Source: Varibaculum cambriense DSM 15806 (GTDB lineage Bacteria > Actinomycetota > Actinomycetes > Actinomycetales > Actinomycetaceae). From it: DNA of 64,000 nucleotides. Below the pieces are notes generated by a model. The model was not told the origin of the DNA. It was given only the letters and a program-made list of their open reading frames with translations, and searched no databases. This document shows positions 36,255-45,062 of this stretch, piece by piece (the first letter of the stretch is position 1; each line of letters opens with the position of its first letter). The stretch covers positions 124,001 to 188,000 of the forward strand of contig NZ_ATUF01000004.1 of NCBI RefSeq assembly GCF_000420065.1, written 5' to 3'. Position numbers and translations under genes: made by a program.

Positions 36255-37208
36255 ATGCGTGTCTTATTTGCCGGTACTCCCGACTCGGCGGTACCTGTCC
36301 TGAAATATCTGCTCGAATCGGAGCATGAAGTAGTCGGGGTGCTTACCCGCCGCCCTGCTCGTTCTGGTAGAGGTCGCAAACTTACTCCCTCTCCGGTGGC
36401 ACAGGTAGCTGAGAATGCCGGCTTGCCGGTTTTTACCCCTACTACTTTAAAGGATGCCAGTCAGCGTCCTGATTTTGCAGCTTTAGACGCCGAGGTGGCA
36501 GTGGTAGTCGCCTACGGATTGCTGATCCCGAAAGATTTGTTAGAAGTGTTCCCGCACGGCTGGATTAACCTGCACTATTCGCTATTGCCTAAATGGCGGG
36601 GAGCTTCTCCGGTGCAGCATTCGCGCATCGCCGGGGAAGAAATTACCGGAGTCAGTATTTTTCGGATCGACGAAGGAATGGATACTGGCCCTATTTTCGC
36701 GGTTGATCCCATCCGGGTAGCGCCGCAAACCACGGCAGATTTATTGCTACAACGCCTAACGGAAACCGGAATCAGGTTGCTGCCCCATGTCTTGACGGCA
36801 TTGGAGACGCGAAATGCTAAAGCTCACCCGCAAACCAGCGAAGGCGCTAGCTATGCGCCCCTGCTCACTAAGGCAGATGCCCAAATACCTTGGGCAAAAG
36901 AAGCCCACCAGGTAGCCGATATGATTTGTGGTTTTACCTCGGAGCCGGGTGCCTGGACCGAGCTGCCGGATGGTAAACGGATCAGTATCTATCCCGTGAT
37001 CGAGATGAAAGAACACGATACCCTGCAGCCTGGTCAGGTGCGGGTTACTAAACACCAAGTTACCGTAGGCACTGGCAGTAACGATGTGAAACTAACCTTT
37101 GTCACCCCGGCTGGCAAAAAAGAGATGGCCGCCGATGCCTGGGGGCGGGGACAACGATATGGAGAAGACTTTTTCTTTAGTCTCCCCGGAGAAAGTGAGC
37201 AAAACTAG
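36255..37208 (+). CDS. fmt: Methionyl-tRNA formyltransferase
   Basis: Formylates Met-tRNAi with 10-formyl-THF to start translation. The 317-residue protein has FAGTPDSAVPVLKYLL at the start, the formyltransferase core INLHYSLLPKWRGASPVQ (catalytic Asn and His) near residues 101-118, and GMDTGPIF with the Asp. The C-terminal OB-like domain is complete. Its TAG stop overlaps the GTG start of rsmB by one base, so fmt-rsmB are co-translated. Probably transcribed from its own leaderless promoter. Confidence 0.96.
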   Translation: MRVLFAGTPDSAVPVLKYLLESEHEVVGVLTRRPARSGRGRKLTPSPVAQVAENAGLPVFTPTTLKDASQRPDFAALDAEVAVVVAYGLLIPKDLLEVFPHGWINLHYSLLPKWRGASPVQHSRIAGEEITGVSIFRIDEGMDTGPIFAVDPIRVAPQTTADLLLQRLTETGIRLLPHVLTALETRNAKAHPQTSEGASYAPLLTKADAQIPWAKEAHQVADMICGFTSEPGAWTELPDGKRISIYPVIEMKEHDTLQPGQVRVTKHQVTVGTGSNDVKLTFVTPAGKKEMAADAWGRGQRYGEDFFFSLPGESEQN

Positions 37209-38722
37209 TGCGGTCGGATCGTCCCTCAAAAAAATATTCCGCCGGTAACTCACCCCGGGAGAACCGGAGCAGAAAACGGAGAGAAAATCGTTCGCAACAG
37301 CAGGAATGGCGTCCCCAAACCGATCGGGTACGCACCCTGGTTTTCCAGGTACTCCTGGCAGTAGAGACCAAAGACGCTTATGCGAACCTGCTGCTACCAC
37401 CCAGGCTTACCCGCGCCCATATCGCCGGACGCGATGCTGGTTTCGCTACCGAGCTCACCTACGGCACGCTGAGGAGCCAAGGCTACTACGACTGGATAAT
37501 CGATGAGTGCTCTACCCGCCCGGTAGCTGCCTTGGAAAAAGAAGTACTGATTATTTTGCGGATGGGCTTGCATCAACTGTTAAATATGCGAGTTGCCACC
37601 CACGCCGCGGTCAGCGAATCGGTAAATCTCACGAAACAGGAAGCCAACGAGGGAGCCGCGGGGCTGGTAAATGGGGTTTTACGTCAAGCGGTGCGCCTGG
37701 CAGACAGCGGGGAACTAGCTTCCCAGCTTTCCGCCCTCAGTAAATCCCGCCGCCTGGCAATTGAATATTCTCATCCCGCTTGGATTATCGCCGCCTACCG
37801 CGCAGCTTTAAGTGAACAAGCAAAACTGGGTGCCCAGATTCCCAGTGACGATGATTCTCTGGCGGCTTTACTGGCAGAAAATAACCGCGCGCCCTATATC
37901 AACCTGGTAGCGCGACCCGGCTTGGCGGATCGGGAAGAACTTGCCGATGCCGTCGAAGATATGGGACAAGATGTTGCCTATTCGACGCTGAGTCCTTGGG
38001 GTTTGATTGTGTCTGGAGGCGACCCCGCCAATCTGGAAGCGGTCGCTAGCGCGCGCGCAGGAGTAGAAGACCAAGGATCGCAACTGGTCGCCGGAATCGC
38101 AGCTACCTATCCCTTAGCAGGATCGGACCAGAAGTGGCTAGATTTATGTGCCGGTCCCGGGGGGAAAGCAGCGTTAATGGCTGCTTTAGGAAGGCAGCGC
38201 GGCGCCCAGCTTATCGCTAATGAGGTCAGCCCCCATCGGGCGAAATTGGTGGAAGATTCGGTAAAAGCCCTCGATAATGTGCAAGTAGTGTGTAAGGACG
38301 GTACCCAGTTTCCAGGCGTTGAGCGCGGATACGACCGGGTATTAGTGGATGCGCCGTGTACCGGCTTGGGAGCATTGCGCCGTCACCCCGAGTCCCGTTA
38401 CCGTGCCCGTAATGAAACTATTCCTGATATCACTGATTTACAGGCGCGTTTGTTAGATCGGGCGCTAGAGGTTTGCCGCCCCGGAGGCCTGGTTATATAC
38501 GCCACTTGTTCACCGCACCCGGCAGAAACAACCTTCCTAGTAGAGCGGGTATTAAAACAACGCGGGGACGGGCAACTAAAGGAACTCACCCCCGTCTGCA
38601 ACCAGCTAATAGATGCCGAAGCCTGGCCTGGGGGTCTGGGCTGTGCCGATAAATACTTACAACTGTGGCCGCATGTTCATGCCAGTGACGCTATGTTTGC
38701 GGTAGTGATCAGTAAAAACTAG
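37208..38722 (+). CDS. rsmB: 16S rRNA (cytosine-967-C5)-methyltransferase RsmB
   Basis: SAM-dependent methyltransferase of 504 residues. After a very basic N-terminal extension of about 40 residues comes a NusB-like RNA-binding domain ([33 protein letters not shown]) and then the Rossmann domain with [18 protein letters not shown]. Both catalytic cysteines are present, in [16 protein letters not shown] and [14 protein letters not shown] start overlapping the fmt stop. Followed by rpe after 14 bp. Confidence 0.94.
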   Translation: MRSDRPSKKYSAGNSPRENRSRKRRENRSQQQEWRPQTDRVRTLVFQVLLAVETKDAYANLLLPPRLTRAHIAGRDAGFATELTYGTLRSQGYYDWIIDECSTRPVAALEKEVLIILRMGLHQLLNMRVATHAAVSESVNLTKQEANEGAAGLVNGVLRQAVRLADSGELASQLSALSKSRRLAIEYSHPAWIIAAYRAALSEQAKLGAQIPSDDDSLAALLAENNRAPYINLVARPGLADREELADAVEDMGQDVAYSTLSPWGLIVSGGDPANLEAVASARAGVEDQGSQLVAGIAATYPLAGSDQKWLDLCAGPGGKAALMAALGRQRGAQLIANEVSPHRAKLVEDSVKALDNVQVVCKDGTQFPGVERGYDRVLVDAPCTGLGALRRHPESRYRARNETIPDITDLQARLLDRALEVCRPGGLVIYATCSPHPAETTFLVERVLKQRGDGQLKELTPVCNQLIDAEAWPGGLGCADKYLQLWPHVHASDAMFAVVISKN

Positions 38723-38736
38723 AAAGGAAACTAATC

Positions 38737-39396
38737 GTGGGCGTAACTATTTCTCCTTCTATTCTTAACTGCGACATCGCTAATCTAGCTAGCGAAATTG
38801 AGAAGATAAAAAATGCAGATTACGCGCATGTGGATGTGATGGATAATCATTTTGTTCCCAATCTTTCCTGGGGGCTGCCGGTGGTGGAAGCAGTAATCCG
38901 TCAAAATATTTTACCGGTAGACGCTCATTTGATGATTGAGGACGCAGACCGGTGGGCTCCTACCTATGCAGAGGCCGGGTGTGCCTCGGTTACATTCCAT
39001 GCTGAGGCAGCGGCGGCGCCGATTCGTCTGGCACGCGAGATTCACCGTCAAGGAGCGAAGGTGGGAATGGCACTGCGCCCGGCCACCGACATCACTCCCT
39101 ATATCGATATTCTCCCGGAAATCGATATGTTGCTGGTAATGACGGTGGAACCAGGGTTTGGAGGCCAGTCATTCTTAGAGTCCATGATGGCGAAAGTTCG
39201 CCGCACCCGTAAGGCTATTTCTGCTGCTAACCTGCAAGTATCGGTGCAAGTGGATGGGGGAATCACCCGTGAAACTATTAGCGTAGCTGCCGAGGCCGGC
39301 GCAGATGTATTCGTCGCGGGTTCAGCGGTTTATAAAGCTGAGGATGCCTACGCGGAGGTAGCGGAACTGCGGCGTATCGCCCAGTCCCACTGCTAA
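38737..39396 (+). CDS. rpe: Ribulose-phosphate 3-epimerase
   Basis: Interconverts ribulose-5-P and xylulose-5-P in the pentose phosphate pathway. A 219-residue TIM barrel with [33 protein letters not shown] (metal His and Asp), [22 protein letters not shown] and VQVDGGIT. The start is GTG, with AAAGGA seven bases upstream. The housekeeping copy; it complements the transketolase and isomerase in the accessory operon at 56-58 kb. Confidence 0.97.
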   Translation: MGVTISPSILNCDIANLASEIEKIKNADYAHVDVMDNHFVPNLSWGLPVVEAVIRQNILPVDAHLMIEDADRWAPTYAEAGCASVTFHAEAAAAPIRLAREIHRQGAKVGMALRPATDITPYIDILPEIDMLLVMTVEPGFGGQSFLESMMAKVRRTRKAISAANLQVSVQVDGGITRETISVAAEAGADVFVAGSAVYKAEDAYAEVAELRRIAQSHC

Positions 39397-39524
39397 TAAT
39401 CACCGGATTTTCTGCAGCAGCAGCCGGCGTCCTCGTAAATATTCTGCCTATGCCCCAGGCGGCAGGTTCCTACTAACCGATTCCTGCCAACTGGAGCCGG
39501 AAGGCAAGATTTTTCAAAACCCAC

Positions 39525-39530
39525 TAACCT
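39525..39530 (+). promoter_or_regulatory. -10 element of a probable leaderless his promoter
   Basis: TAACCT is seven bases before the hisE ATG at 39538, without a ribosome site. The 141-bp gap also holds GGCAGG/CCTGCC repeats but no His-rich leader peptide was seen. Confidence 0.5.
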
Positions 39531-39537
39531 TAAAGCT

Positions 39538-39801
39538 ATGAAGAGTTTTGAAGAGTTATTTACGGAGTTGCAGGAAAAAGCAACCACCCGTCCTCAGGGG
39601 TCTGGCACCGTGAAAGAGCTAGACGCCGGGGTACACGCTATCGGGAAGAAAATCGTAGAAGAGGCGGCCGAAACTTGGATGGCCGCCGAATACGAAAGCC
39701 AGGACGATTTTTGTTTAGAGATCTCCCAGCTGCTTTATCACGCTCAAGTGATGATGATCGCTAAAGGGGTTAGTCTCGAAGACGTCTACCGCAAACTGTA
39801 A
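39538..39801 (+). CDS. hisE: Phosphoribosyl-ATP diphosphatase
   Basis: Second step of histidine synthesis. The 87-residue, all-helical MazG-like protein has [21 protein letters not shown], the metal-binding [14 protein letters not shown] motif (about residues 40-53) and [12 protein letters not shown]. Nine bases separate it from hisG, with which it forms the usual actinobacterial two-gene his unit. Confidence 0.96.
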   Translation: MKSFEELFTELQEKATTRPQGSGTVKELDAGVHAIGKKIVEEAAETWMAAEYESQDDFCLEISQLLYHAQVMMIAKGVSLEDVYRKL

Positions 39802-39809
39802 GGAAACAA

Positions 39810-40655
39810 ATGTTAAGAATAGCTGTTCCCAATAAAGGTGGTCTTTCAGATCCGGCCATCAGACTTCTTTCCGAAGCTGGATACCGTACCCGGCGCCGGG
39901 GTCGAGAGCTCCATATCACCGATCAAAGCAACCAGGTCGAAATATTTTTTCTCCGTCCGCGCGATATTGCCCAATACGTAGGTGCCGGTTTTATCCAAGC
40001 CGGGATTACCGGACGTGACCTGCTAGCAGATTCGGGAGTCAAAGCCGAAGAAGTACTAGCATTAGGATTTGGTTCCTCTACTTTCCGTTTTGCGGCGCCC
40101 CAAGACACCATGAGCTCGGTTCAGGATCTAAAGGGTAAACGCATTGCCACTTCTTTTGACCGGATTGTGCAAGACTATTTAGCTTCACAGCAGGTCAAAG
40201 CCGATACGGTACACCTAGATGGGGCCGTCGAGTCTTCTGTTCGCCTCGGGGTAGCGGACGCAATCGCGGATGTAGTAGAAACCGGTAACACCCTGCGGGC
40301 AGCCGGGCTGGAAGTATTTGGCGAACCTTTGATGCAATCAGAGGCGGTATTAATCGCTAATCCGCAGGCTACCGGAAGCGCGGGTCTGCAAGTTCTTCAG
40401 CAGCGCCTCCAGGGGGTGCTCAATGCTCGCAACTATGTGTTGGTGGACTACAACGTTCACCGAGATCTGTTGGATAAAGCCGTCAATTACACTCCCGGAA
40501 TTTCTTCCCCCACCATATCTTCCCTACAAGATAGCCACTGGCTAGCGGTGCGGGCACTGTGTAAACGCTCCGAAGTTCACGCGGTGGTTGATCAGCTCCA
40601 CGCCCTGGGCGCAGAAGGAATTCTGGTTACCCAGCTACTATCGGCTCGGATCTAG
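39810..40655 (+). CDS. hisG: ATP phosphoribosyltransferase, long form
   Basis: First and regulated enzyme of histidine synthesis. The 281-residue length indicates the long form with a C-terminal ACT-like histidine-binding domain (about residues 210-281), so no HisZ is needed. The N-terminal part has RIAVPNKGGLSDPAIRLLSEAGY and the DAIADVVETGNTLRAAGLE phosphoribosyl-binding motif. AAGGAAAC precedes the ATG. It converges on the DUF3866 gene with an 86-bp gap that holds nothing clear. Confidence 0.96.
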   Translation: MLRIAVPNKGGLSDPAIRLLSEAGYRTRRRGRELHITDQSNQVEIFFLRPRDIAQYVGAGFIQAGITGRDLLADSGVKAEEVLALGFGSSTFRFAAPQDTMSSVQDLKGKRIATSFDRIVQDYLASQQVKADTVHLDGAVESSVRLGVADAIADVVETGNTLRAAGLEVFGEPLMQSEAVLIANPQATGSAGLQVLQQRLQGVLNARNYVLVDYNVHRDLLDKAVNYTPGISSPTISSLQDSHWLAVRALCKRSEVHAVVDQLHALGAEGILVTQLLSARI

Positions 40656-40741
40656 CTGGAGCCGCGCCGCGGGGATGGACTACTCTTAACTGGTACTTTG
40701 TTACCTTGGGTTTTCCCGAAGGATTCCCCTGAAACTTTAGG

Positions 40742-41872
40742 CTAGGCAAGCTGCGCGGCGAGGCGTCCGGCTGCGGCAGCAGCTAGGAAGGGAGCCGCAT
40801 CTTCCTCCAGGCCTCGTCGCATTGTCGACAGTTTCACCGGGCAGTTACTTAAGACCTGATAGAGTCCGGCGGTTGGACATTTCTGCACCCGGTGCCGGGA
40901 ACTAATCAGTGCCAGTTGGGAGTCCACCAATTTAGTGAATTCACTGTTTAGGAGAGGTTTTTGCCCTTCGCCTTCGTAGGTGAACTCCGGTAGTGCCACG
41001 GTAAGGGGTATGGGCGTAAAGTCGGACAGAATTCGCAAACTATGATGCGAGATTCCCTGGTGGCGCGGCCGGGGATCAGCTGCTGACATCCGCAGGGCAC
41101 AAATAGCTTTTCCCCCTCCTGCAGCCGCCTGGGTCAGGAACGCAGAAAGATCAAAACCGGAGTAACCGTAGGGGGTGCCGCTACCGGCATTCCCTGGGCC
41201 TTGTCCCACAATCGCGATATCGGCTACTAACACCTGCCGGGCTGCCAATAGCGCCGAAAAAGTATTGATCGCTTCCAGATCACCCCCAAATGCCTGGCCA
41301 GCGGTGATCACCGCCGATAGCCAGCCATTTTCGCGCAGTGAGGTAATGTTACGGGAGAAAAATGCCGGGAGCGCCCCGCCCTCGGTGTACACATAAACGA
41401 TTTTCGCTGCCGGATTTTCTGCCCTGACCCCGGCGATCACTGCGGGAAGCTGGGAATGCAAATCAATCCCTACTACCGGCATTCCCTGCAGGTTTTCCGC
41501 CTGCCGCATCTGCTGGTGATAAGGCGATTCTTGTTCCTCAACCGCGGAAACCATGTACTGGCTAGGGGTATAACGCGCCTTCATAATGTGACCTTCATTA
41601 GCAGGCAATACGTCTTCCGGTAGACGGTCACAAAGTGCGGTTACCAGTGCGAACCCGCCGGTTCCTAAGTTCTTCTGTAGGGGAGAACAATCGCAGCGTA
41701 CCGTGTCTCCCGCTTTAACTTCCCCGTTTAAGGCCGGATAGTTTAAGGCCCGGAGAGTATGCCCGGTTAAAAACTGTTGCGCTCCACTAGGATGAGCGCA
41801 AATCTTGAGCGTGAGTTCTTGCGTGGCTTTAAAGTTGCGGACAGCTGCCACCTGTCCTTCCCGTAACATCAT
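40742..41872 (-). CDS. DUF3866 family protein
   Basis: A 376-residue actinobacterial protein of unknown function. It shows the family's N-terminal sequence MLREGQVAAVRNFKATQELTLK with small beta-rich domain (ALNYPALNGEVKAGDTVRC, LGTGGFALV), then VGIDLHSQLPAVIAGVRAENP and a central part with GQGPGNAGSGTPYGYSG. No catalytic motif or signal peptide is recognised. The first ATG at 41872 is seven bases after TAGAAT, indicating a leaderless transcript. It is divergent, by 64 bp, from the small membrane protein gene and helY. Confidence 0.85.
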   Translation of the reverse strand: MMLREGQVAAVRNFKATQELTLKICAHPSGAQQFLTGHTLRALNYPALNGEVKAGDTVRCDCSPLQKNLGTGGFALVTALCDRLPEDVLPANEGHIMKARYTPSQYMVSAVEEQESPYHQQMRQAENLQGMPVVGIDLHSQLPAVIAGVRAENPAAKIVYVYTEGGALPAFFSRNITSLRENGWLSAVITAGQAFGGDLEAINTFSALLAARQVLVADIAIVGQGPGNAGSGTPYGYSGFDLSAFLTQAAAGGGKAICALRMSAADPRPRHQGISHHSLRILSDFTPIPLTVALPEFTYEGEGQKPLLNSEFTKLVDSQLALISSRHRVQKCPTAGLYQVLSNCPVKLSTMRRGLEEDAAPFLAAAAAGRLAAQLA

Positions 41873-41879
41873 GTTTTAT

Positions 41880-41885
41880 ATTCTA
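41880..41885 (-). promoter_or_regulatory. -10 element of a leaderless promoter for the DUF3866 gene
   Basis: On the minus strand TAGAAT is followed by a seven-base spacer and the ATG at 41872. No ribosome site is present. Confidence 0.55.
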
Positions 41886-41901
41886 GTGGTCTTTGTCGGA
41901 G

Positions 41902-41930
41902 TGACCGCCAGCGTCGGAAACAGGTAGGCT
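41902..41930 (+). promoter_or_regulatory. Promoter of the 41937 membrane protein-helY-lnt-ppm operon
   Basis: TGACCG (41902-41907) and TAGGCT (41925-41930) are separated by 17 bp; the -10 is six bases before the ATG at 41937, making the transcript leaderless. Confidence 0.55.
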
Positions 41931-41936
41931 TAGGGT

Positions 41937-42263
41937 ATGCATGGGTTTTTAGTAGCGCTGTGGACGCTGGGGATTCTCGCGGCAATAATTTGTCCGATCG
42001 TCATGTTTATCTGGCTATTCCGCAAAGCCAATGCCACTTTAAATGTTTTCGGGGAACAAGTTCAGCAGGTAAGTTCCCCGCTAGAGAACTTGCAAGAGGC
42101 CGCGGAGCTTCCGGCACTCCGCCCGGCCGGAGCCAGCGGAGATCCCCAAGTATTAGCGCAGGCGCGCGCAGTGCGCGCGGAAATAGCGGCCACTCGGCGT
42201 GCTCGTCGCTACGCCCGTCTAGCAGCAGCCAAAGCTCGCTGGGAGAAATTGGGGCTGGTGTAG
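41937..42263 (+). CDS. Small single-pass membrane protein
   Basis: A 108-residue protein with one N-terminal transmembrane segment (about residues 4-28, LWTLGILAAIICPIVMFIWLF) and a cytoplasmic, Arg/Ala-rich helical tail ending ARRYARLAAAKARWEKLGLV. Its stop codon is followed immediately by the GTG of the helY gene. I do not recognise a named family. Position before HelY is typical of actinobacteria. It is expressed from a leaderless promoter and probably heads the operon. Confidence 0.75.
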   Translation: MHGFLVALWTLGILAAIICPIVMFIWLFRKANATLNVFGEQVQQVSSPLENLQEAAELPALRPAGASGDPQVLAQARAVRAEIAATRRARRYARLAAAKARWEKLGLV

Positions 42264-45062
42264 GTGCCGCGTAGGCGTAAACGAAAAAAACCTGCTCCTC
42301 CAGGTGCGGGAGACTGGGATTCTCTTAGCGCGGCTGAAAAGTTAGCCACTTTCAAACGTACCCAGATAAAGGGAGAAGCTGCTAGTTTCGCTGCCCGTTT
42401 TGATTTTCCCTTTGATGATTTCCAAGTTCGTGCCCTTCGCGCCCTCGAGAGTAATAAATCTGTACTGGTGGCTGCCCCTACCGGTTCCGGTAAAACCTTA
42501 GTGGGGGAGTTCTCCCTGTTCTTGGCGTTAAAACGCGGGGTGAGAGCTTTTTATACCACCCCGATCAAGGCGCTTTCTAATCAAAAATTTAGGGATTTTT
42601 CTGCCACCTACGGCAGTGAAAATGTGGGACTACTGACCGGAGATATCTCCGTTAACCCCTCAGCTCCTCTGGTGGTGATGACCACTGAAGTACTACGCAA
42701 TATGCTCTACCGCGAAGATGGGCGCCTGGATGATTTAGGGTTTGTGGTTCTCGATGAGGTGCATTATCTTGCTGACCGTTATCGCGGGCCAGTGTGGGAA
42801 GAAGTCATTTTGCATCTGGGCGCGCAAGTGAAAGTAATCGCCTTGTCGGCCACGGTGTCGAATGCTGAAGAGTTTGGACAGTGGCTACGCCAAGTGCGCG
42901 GGGATGTCGAAATTGTGGTTTCGGAGAAACGTCCAGTACCGCTTTACCAGCATATGCTGGTAGGAGGGCGACTTTTCGACCTGGAAGTGAAGTCTTCTGG
43001 TGGCAAAACCAAACTTAACCCGGCGTTGCTGGCAGTGACCCGTCGCTCTCTAGGGGAGTCCCGCCGCGGCCAACATACCTCATTGCCCGCAGCAGTTGGG
43101 GAGTTAAACACCAGAGGTCTACTGCCAGCGATCATCTTTATTTTTTCTCGCGCCCGCTGCCAAGAAGGACAAAAACAGCTGGTAGCAGCGGGAATAGATC
43201 TAACTAGTCCCGCGGAGAAACGCCAAATCTCTAAGCGGCTGGAGGAAATCAGTGAAAATATTCCTCCCGGTGATGTCCTCGCCTTGGGATTGGATACCCT
43301 TTTCGAGGGACTGAGGCGAGGAATCGCGGTGCACCATGCGGGCCTACTTCCGGTACTTAAAGAAGCAGTAGAGAAGATGTTCGCTGCCGGACTACTGAAA
43401 GTGGTGCTGGCTACCGAAACTTTGGCGCTGGGAATCAATATGCCGGCGCGTTCAGTGGTGATCGAATCCCTTCGCAAATGGGATGGCCATGAATTCGTAA
43501 TGCTCTCGGCCGGGCAATATACCCAGCTTACCGGGAGAGCCGGCAGGCGCGGGATCGATACTTTGGGGCACGGGATCGTAATATTTCGTCCCGGCATGGA
43601 ACCAGCTACGGTCGCCGCACTCGCCTCAAAACGTACCTACCCGCTGAAATCAGCTTTCAGTCCCACCTACAATATGGCGGTTAACCTGCTGGAGCAAGGA
43701 ACCTTGGAAGGGACTCGGGATGTTTTGCGACGCTCTTTTGCACAATTCCAGGCAGACCGGGCAGTAGTGGGAAAAGCACAGCAGGCAGCCGAAAAGCAAC
43801 GGGAAGCCGATGAAATTGTTGCGGGAAAGTCCTTGGAATGCTCCTATGGGGATATATACGAATACGTAAGGATTAAGAGCGAGCTTGAGGCTCGCGATGC
43901 CCGCCACGCTCAGCTGCTCGCTCGCGAGCAGGCGCGGCGCCGCTGGGAACTATTTAGTTCCCTAAAACGCGGGGATGTATTGGCTTATAAAGATGGTCGC
44001 CGCCCGCGGCACGGGATTGTGATGAAAAAATCGGGGACCCGTACCGGGGAAACCACTTTGACAGTACTGGCTGATAACGCCAAGCTACGTGAGTTTTCCA
44101 GTAATGGCTTTGTTGGCGGATTAGCCCTGGTGGGGCAGATGTGGGTGAAAGATTACTCGGAACGTAAACCGCGCGACCGCCAACGCCTCGCGTCCAAGCT
44201 CCGCACCGCGGTGCGAGAGGGGATATTTACCGATCCGGAGCCTGCTAAACCTAGTGAGGAAGAGGCGGCTACCCCCGCAAAGACAGCAGTATCAAGTCTG
44301 AAAAGTTCCTCTCCGGTACCGGAAATTAATGGCCGGGAGCTAGCAGAACTGAGCGAACTGGAACTGAGCGAGCTGCTGGCGCGCCACCCCGCGGCCAGTT
44401 GTCCCCAGTTAGATAGCCATCTTAAGAAGGCCTCCCGGTGGGCGCGTCTAGAACGGCAGGCTGCCCGCTTGCGACGCCAAGTCGATGTTTCGGAGGGAGC
44501 GCTGGTTGATACCTTTGACCGGGTAGTTAGCGTCCTAAGCGAGTTGGGGTATCTAGATCCGCAGGGACAAGTGACCGAATCTGGGGCGGTGCTGTGCCGA
44601 ATATATAGCGAATATGATCTACTCCTGGCGCAATGCGCCCTAAAAAATATTTTTGCGGGGCTTAATCCGGCGCAACTAGCGGCAGCCTGTTCGGCTGCTA
44701 GTTATGAGGCGCGGCGGGAAGAAGCAGGAGCTCCGGTACCAGCGGCCTTGAAATCGGTGGTTAATCAGATCGAAGAGTTGGCGGCGGATTTGCGCCAGGT
44801 GCAAACCGAACTGCAAGCCCCTCAGCTGCCGCAATCGTCCTCGGCGCTGGTGGCAGCGACTTACGCCTGGGCTCAGGGCAAACCACTGTCGGTGGCCTTA
44901 GAGGCCGCCCCTATCGAGGCCGGGGATTTTGTGCGCGCGATGAAACAGCTGCTAGATGTGCTACGGCAGCTGGAAATGGTGGGCAGTGTGGAAACCTCGG
45001 CTACCGCCCGTAAAGCTCAAAAGTTGATTTTGCGCGGAGTGGTGGCATGGTCAGATATTTAA
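42264..45062 (+). CDS. helY: DEAD/DEAH-box RNA helicase HelY-type (Ski2/Mtr4-like)
   Basis: A 932-residue superfamily 2 helicase of the Ski2-like group common in actinobacteria, probably acting in RNA processing or decay. After a basic N-terminus come FDFPFDDFQVRALRAL, Walker A APTGSGKT at about residues 71-78, the DEVHYL box, SATVSNAEEFG and the motif VI region QLTGRAGRRGID. The C-terminal third has an Mtr4-like arch and DSHCT region. Start is GTG directly after the preceding stop. Its 3' end overlaps lnt by 16 bases. Confidence 0.92.
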   Translation: MPRRRKRKKPAPPGAGDWDSLSAAEKLATFKRTQIKGEAASFAARFDFPFDDFQVRALRALESNKSVLVAAPTGSGKTLVGEFSLFLALKRGVRAFYTTPIKALSNQKFRDFSATYGSENVGLLTGDISVNPSAPLVVMTTEVLRNMLYREDGRLDDLGFVVLDEVHYLADRYRGPVWEEVILHLGAQVKVIALSATVSNAEEFGQWLRQVRGDVEIVVSEKRPVPLYQHMLVGGRLFDLEVKSSGGKTKLNPALLAVTRRSLGESRRGQHTSLPAAVGELNTRGLLPAIIFIFSRARCQEGQKQLVAAGIDLTSPAEKRQISKRLEEISENIPPGDVLALGLDTLFEGLRRGIAVHHAGLLPVLKEAVEKMFAAGLLKVVLATETLALGINMPARSVVIESLRKWDGHEFVMLSAGQYTQLTGRAGRRGIDTLGHGIVIFRPGMEPATVAALASKRTYPLKSAFSPTYNMAVNLLEQGTLEGTRDVLRRSFAQFQADRAVVGKAQQAAEKQREADEIVAGKSLECSYGDIYEYVRIKSELEARDARHAQLLAREQARRRWELFSSLKRGDVLAYKDGRRPRHGIVMKKSGTRTGETTLTVLADNAKLREFSSNGFVGGLALVGQMWVKDYSERKPRDRQRLASKLRTAVREGIFTDPEPAKPSEEEAATPAKTAVSSLKSSSPVPEINGRELAELSELELSELLARHPAASCPQLDSHLKKASRWARLERQAARLRRQVDVSEGALVDTFDRVVSVLSELGYLDPQGQVTESGAVLCRIYSEYDLLLAQCALKNIFAGLNPAQLAAACSAASYEARREEAGAPVPAALKSVVNQIEELAADLRQVQTELQAPQLPQSSSALVAATYAWAQGKPLSVALEAAPIEAGDFVRAMKQLLDVLRQLEMVGSVETSATARKAQKLILRGVVAWSDI

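Noticed and set aside
39397-39537. Histidine attenuator before hisE
   Set aside because: No His-codon run or terminator/antiterminator pair; the promoter appears leaderless.
42944-43597. 217-codon antisense frame within helY
   Set aside because: Shadow of the helicase gene; no start signal or recognisable domain.
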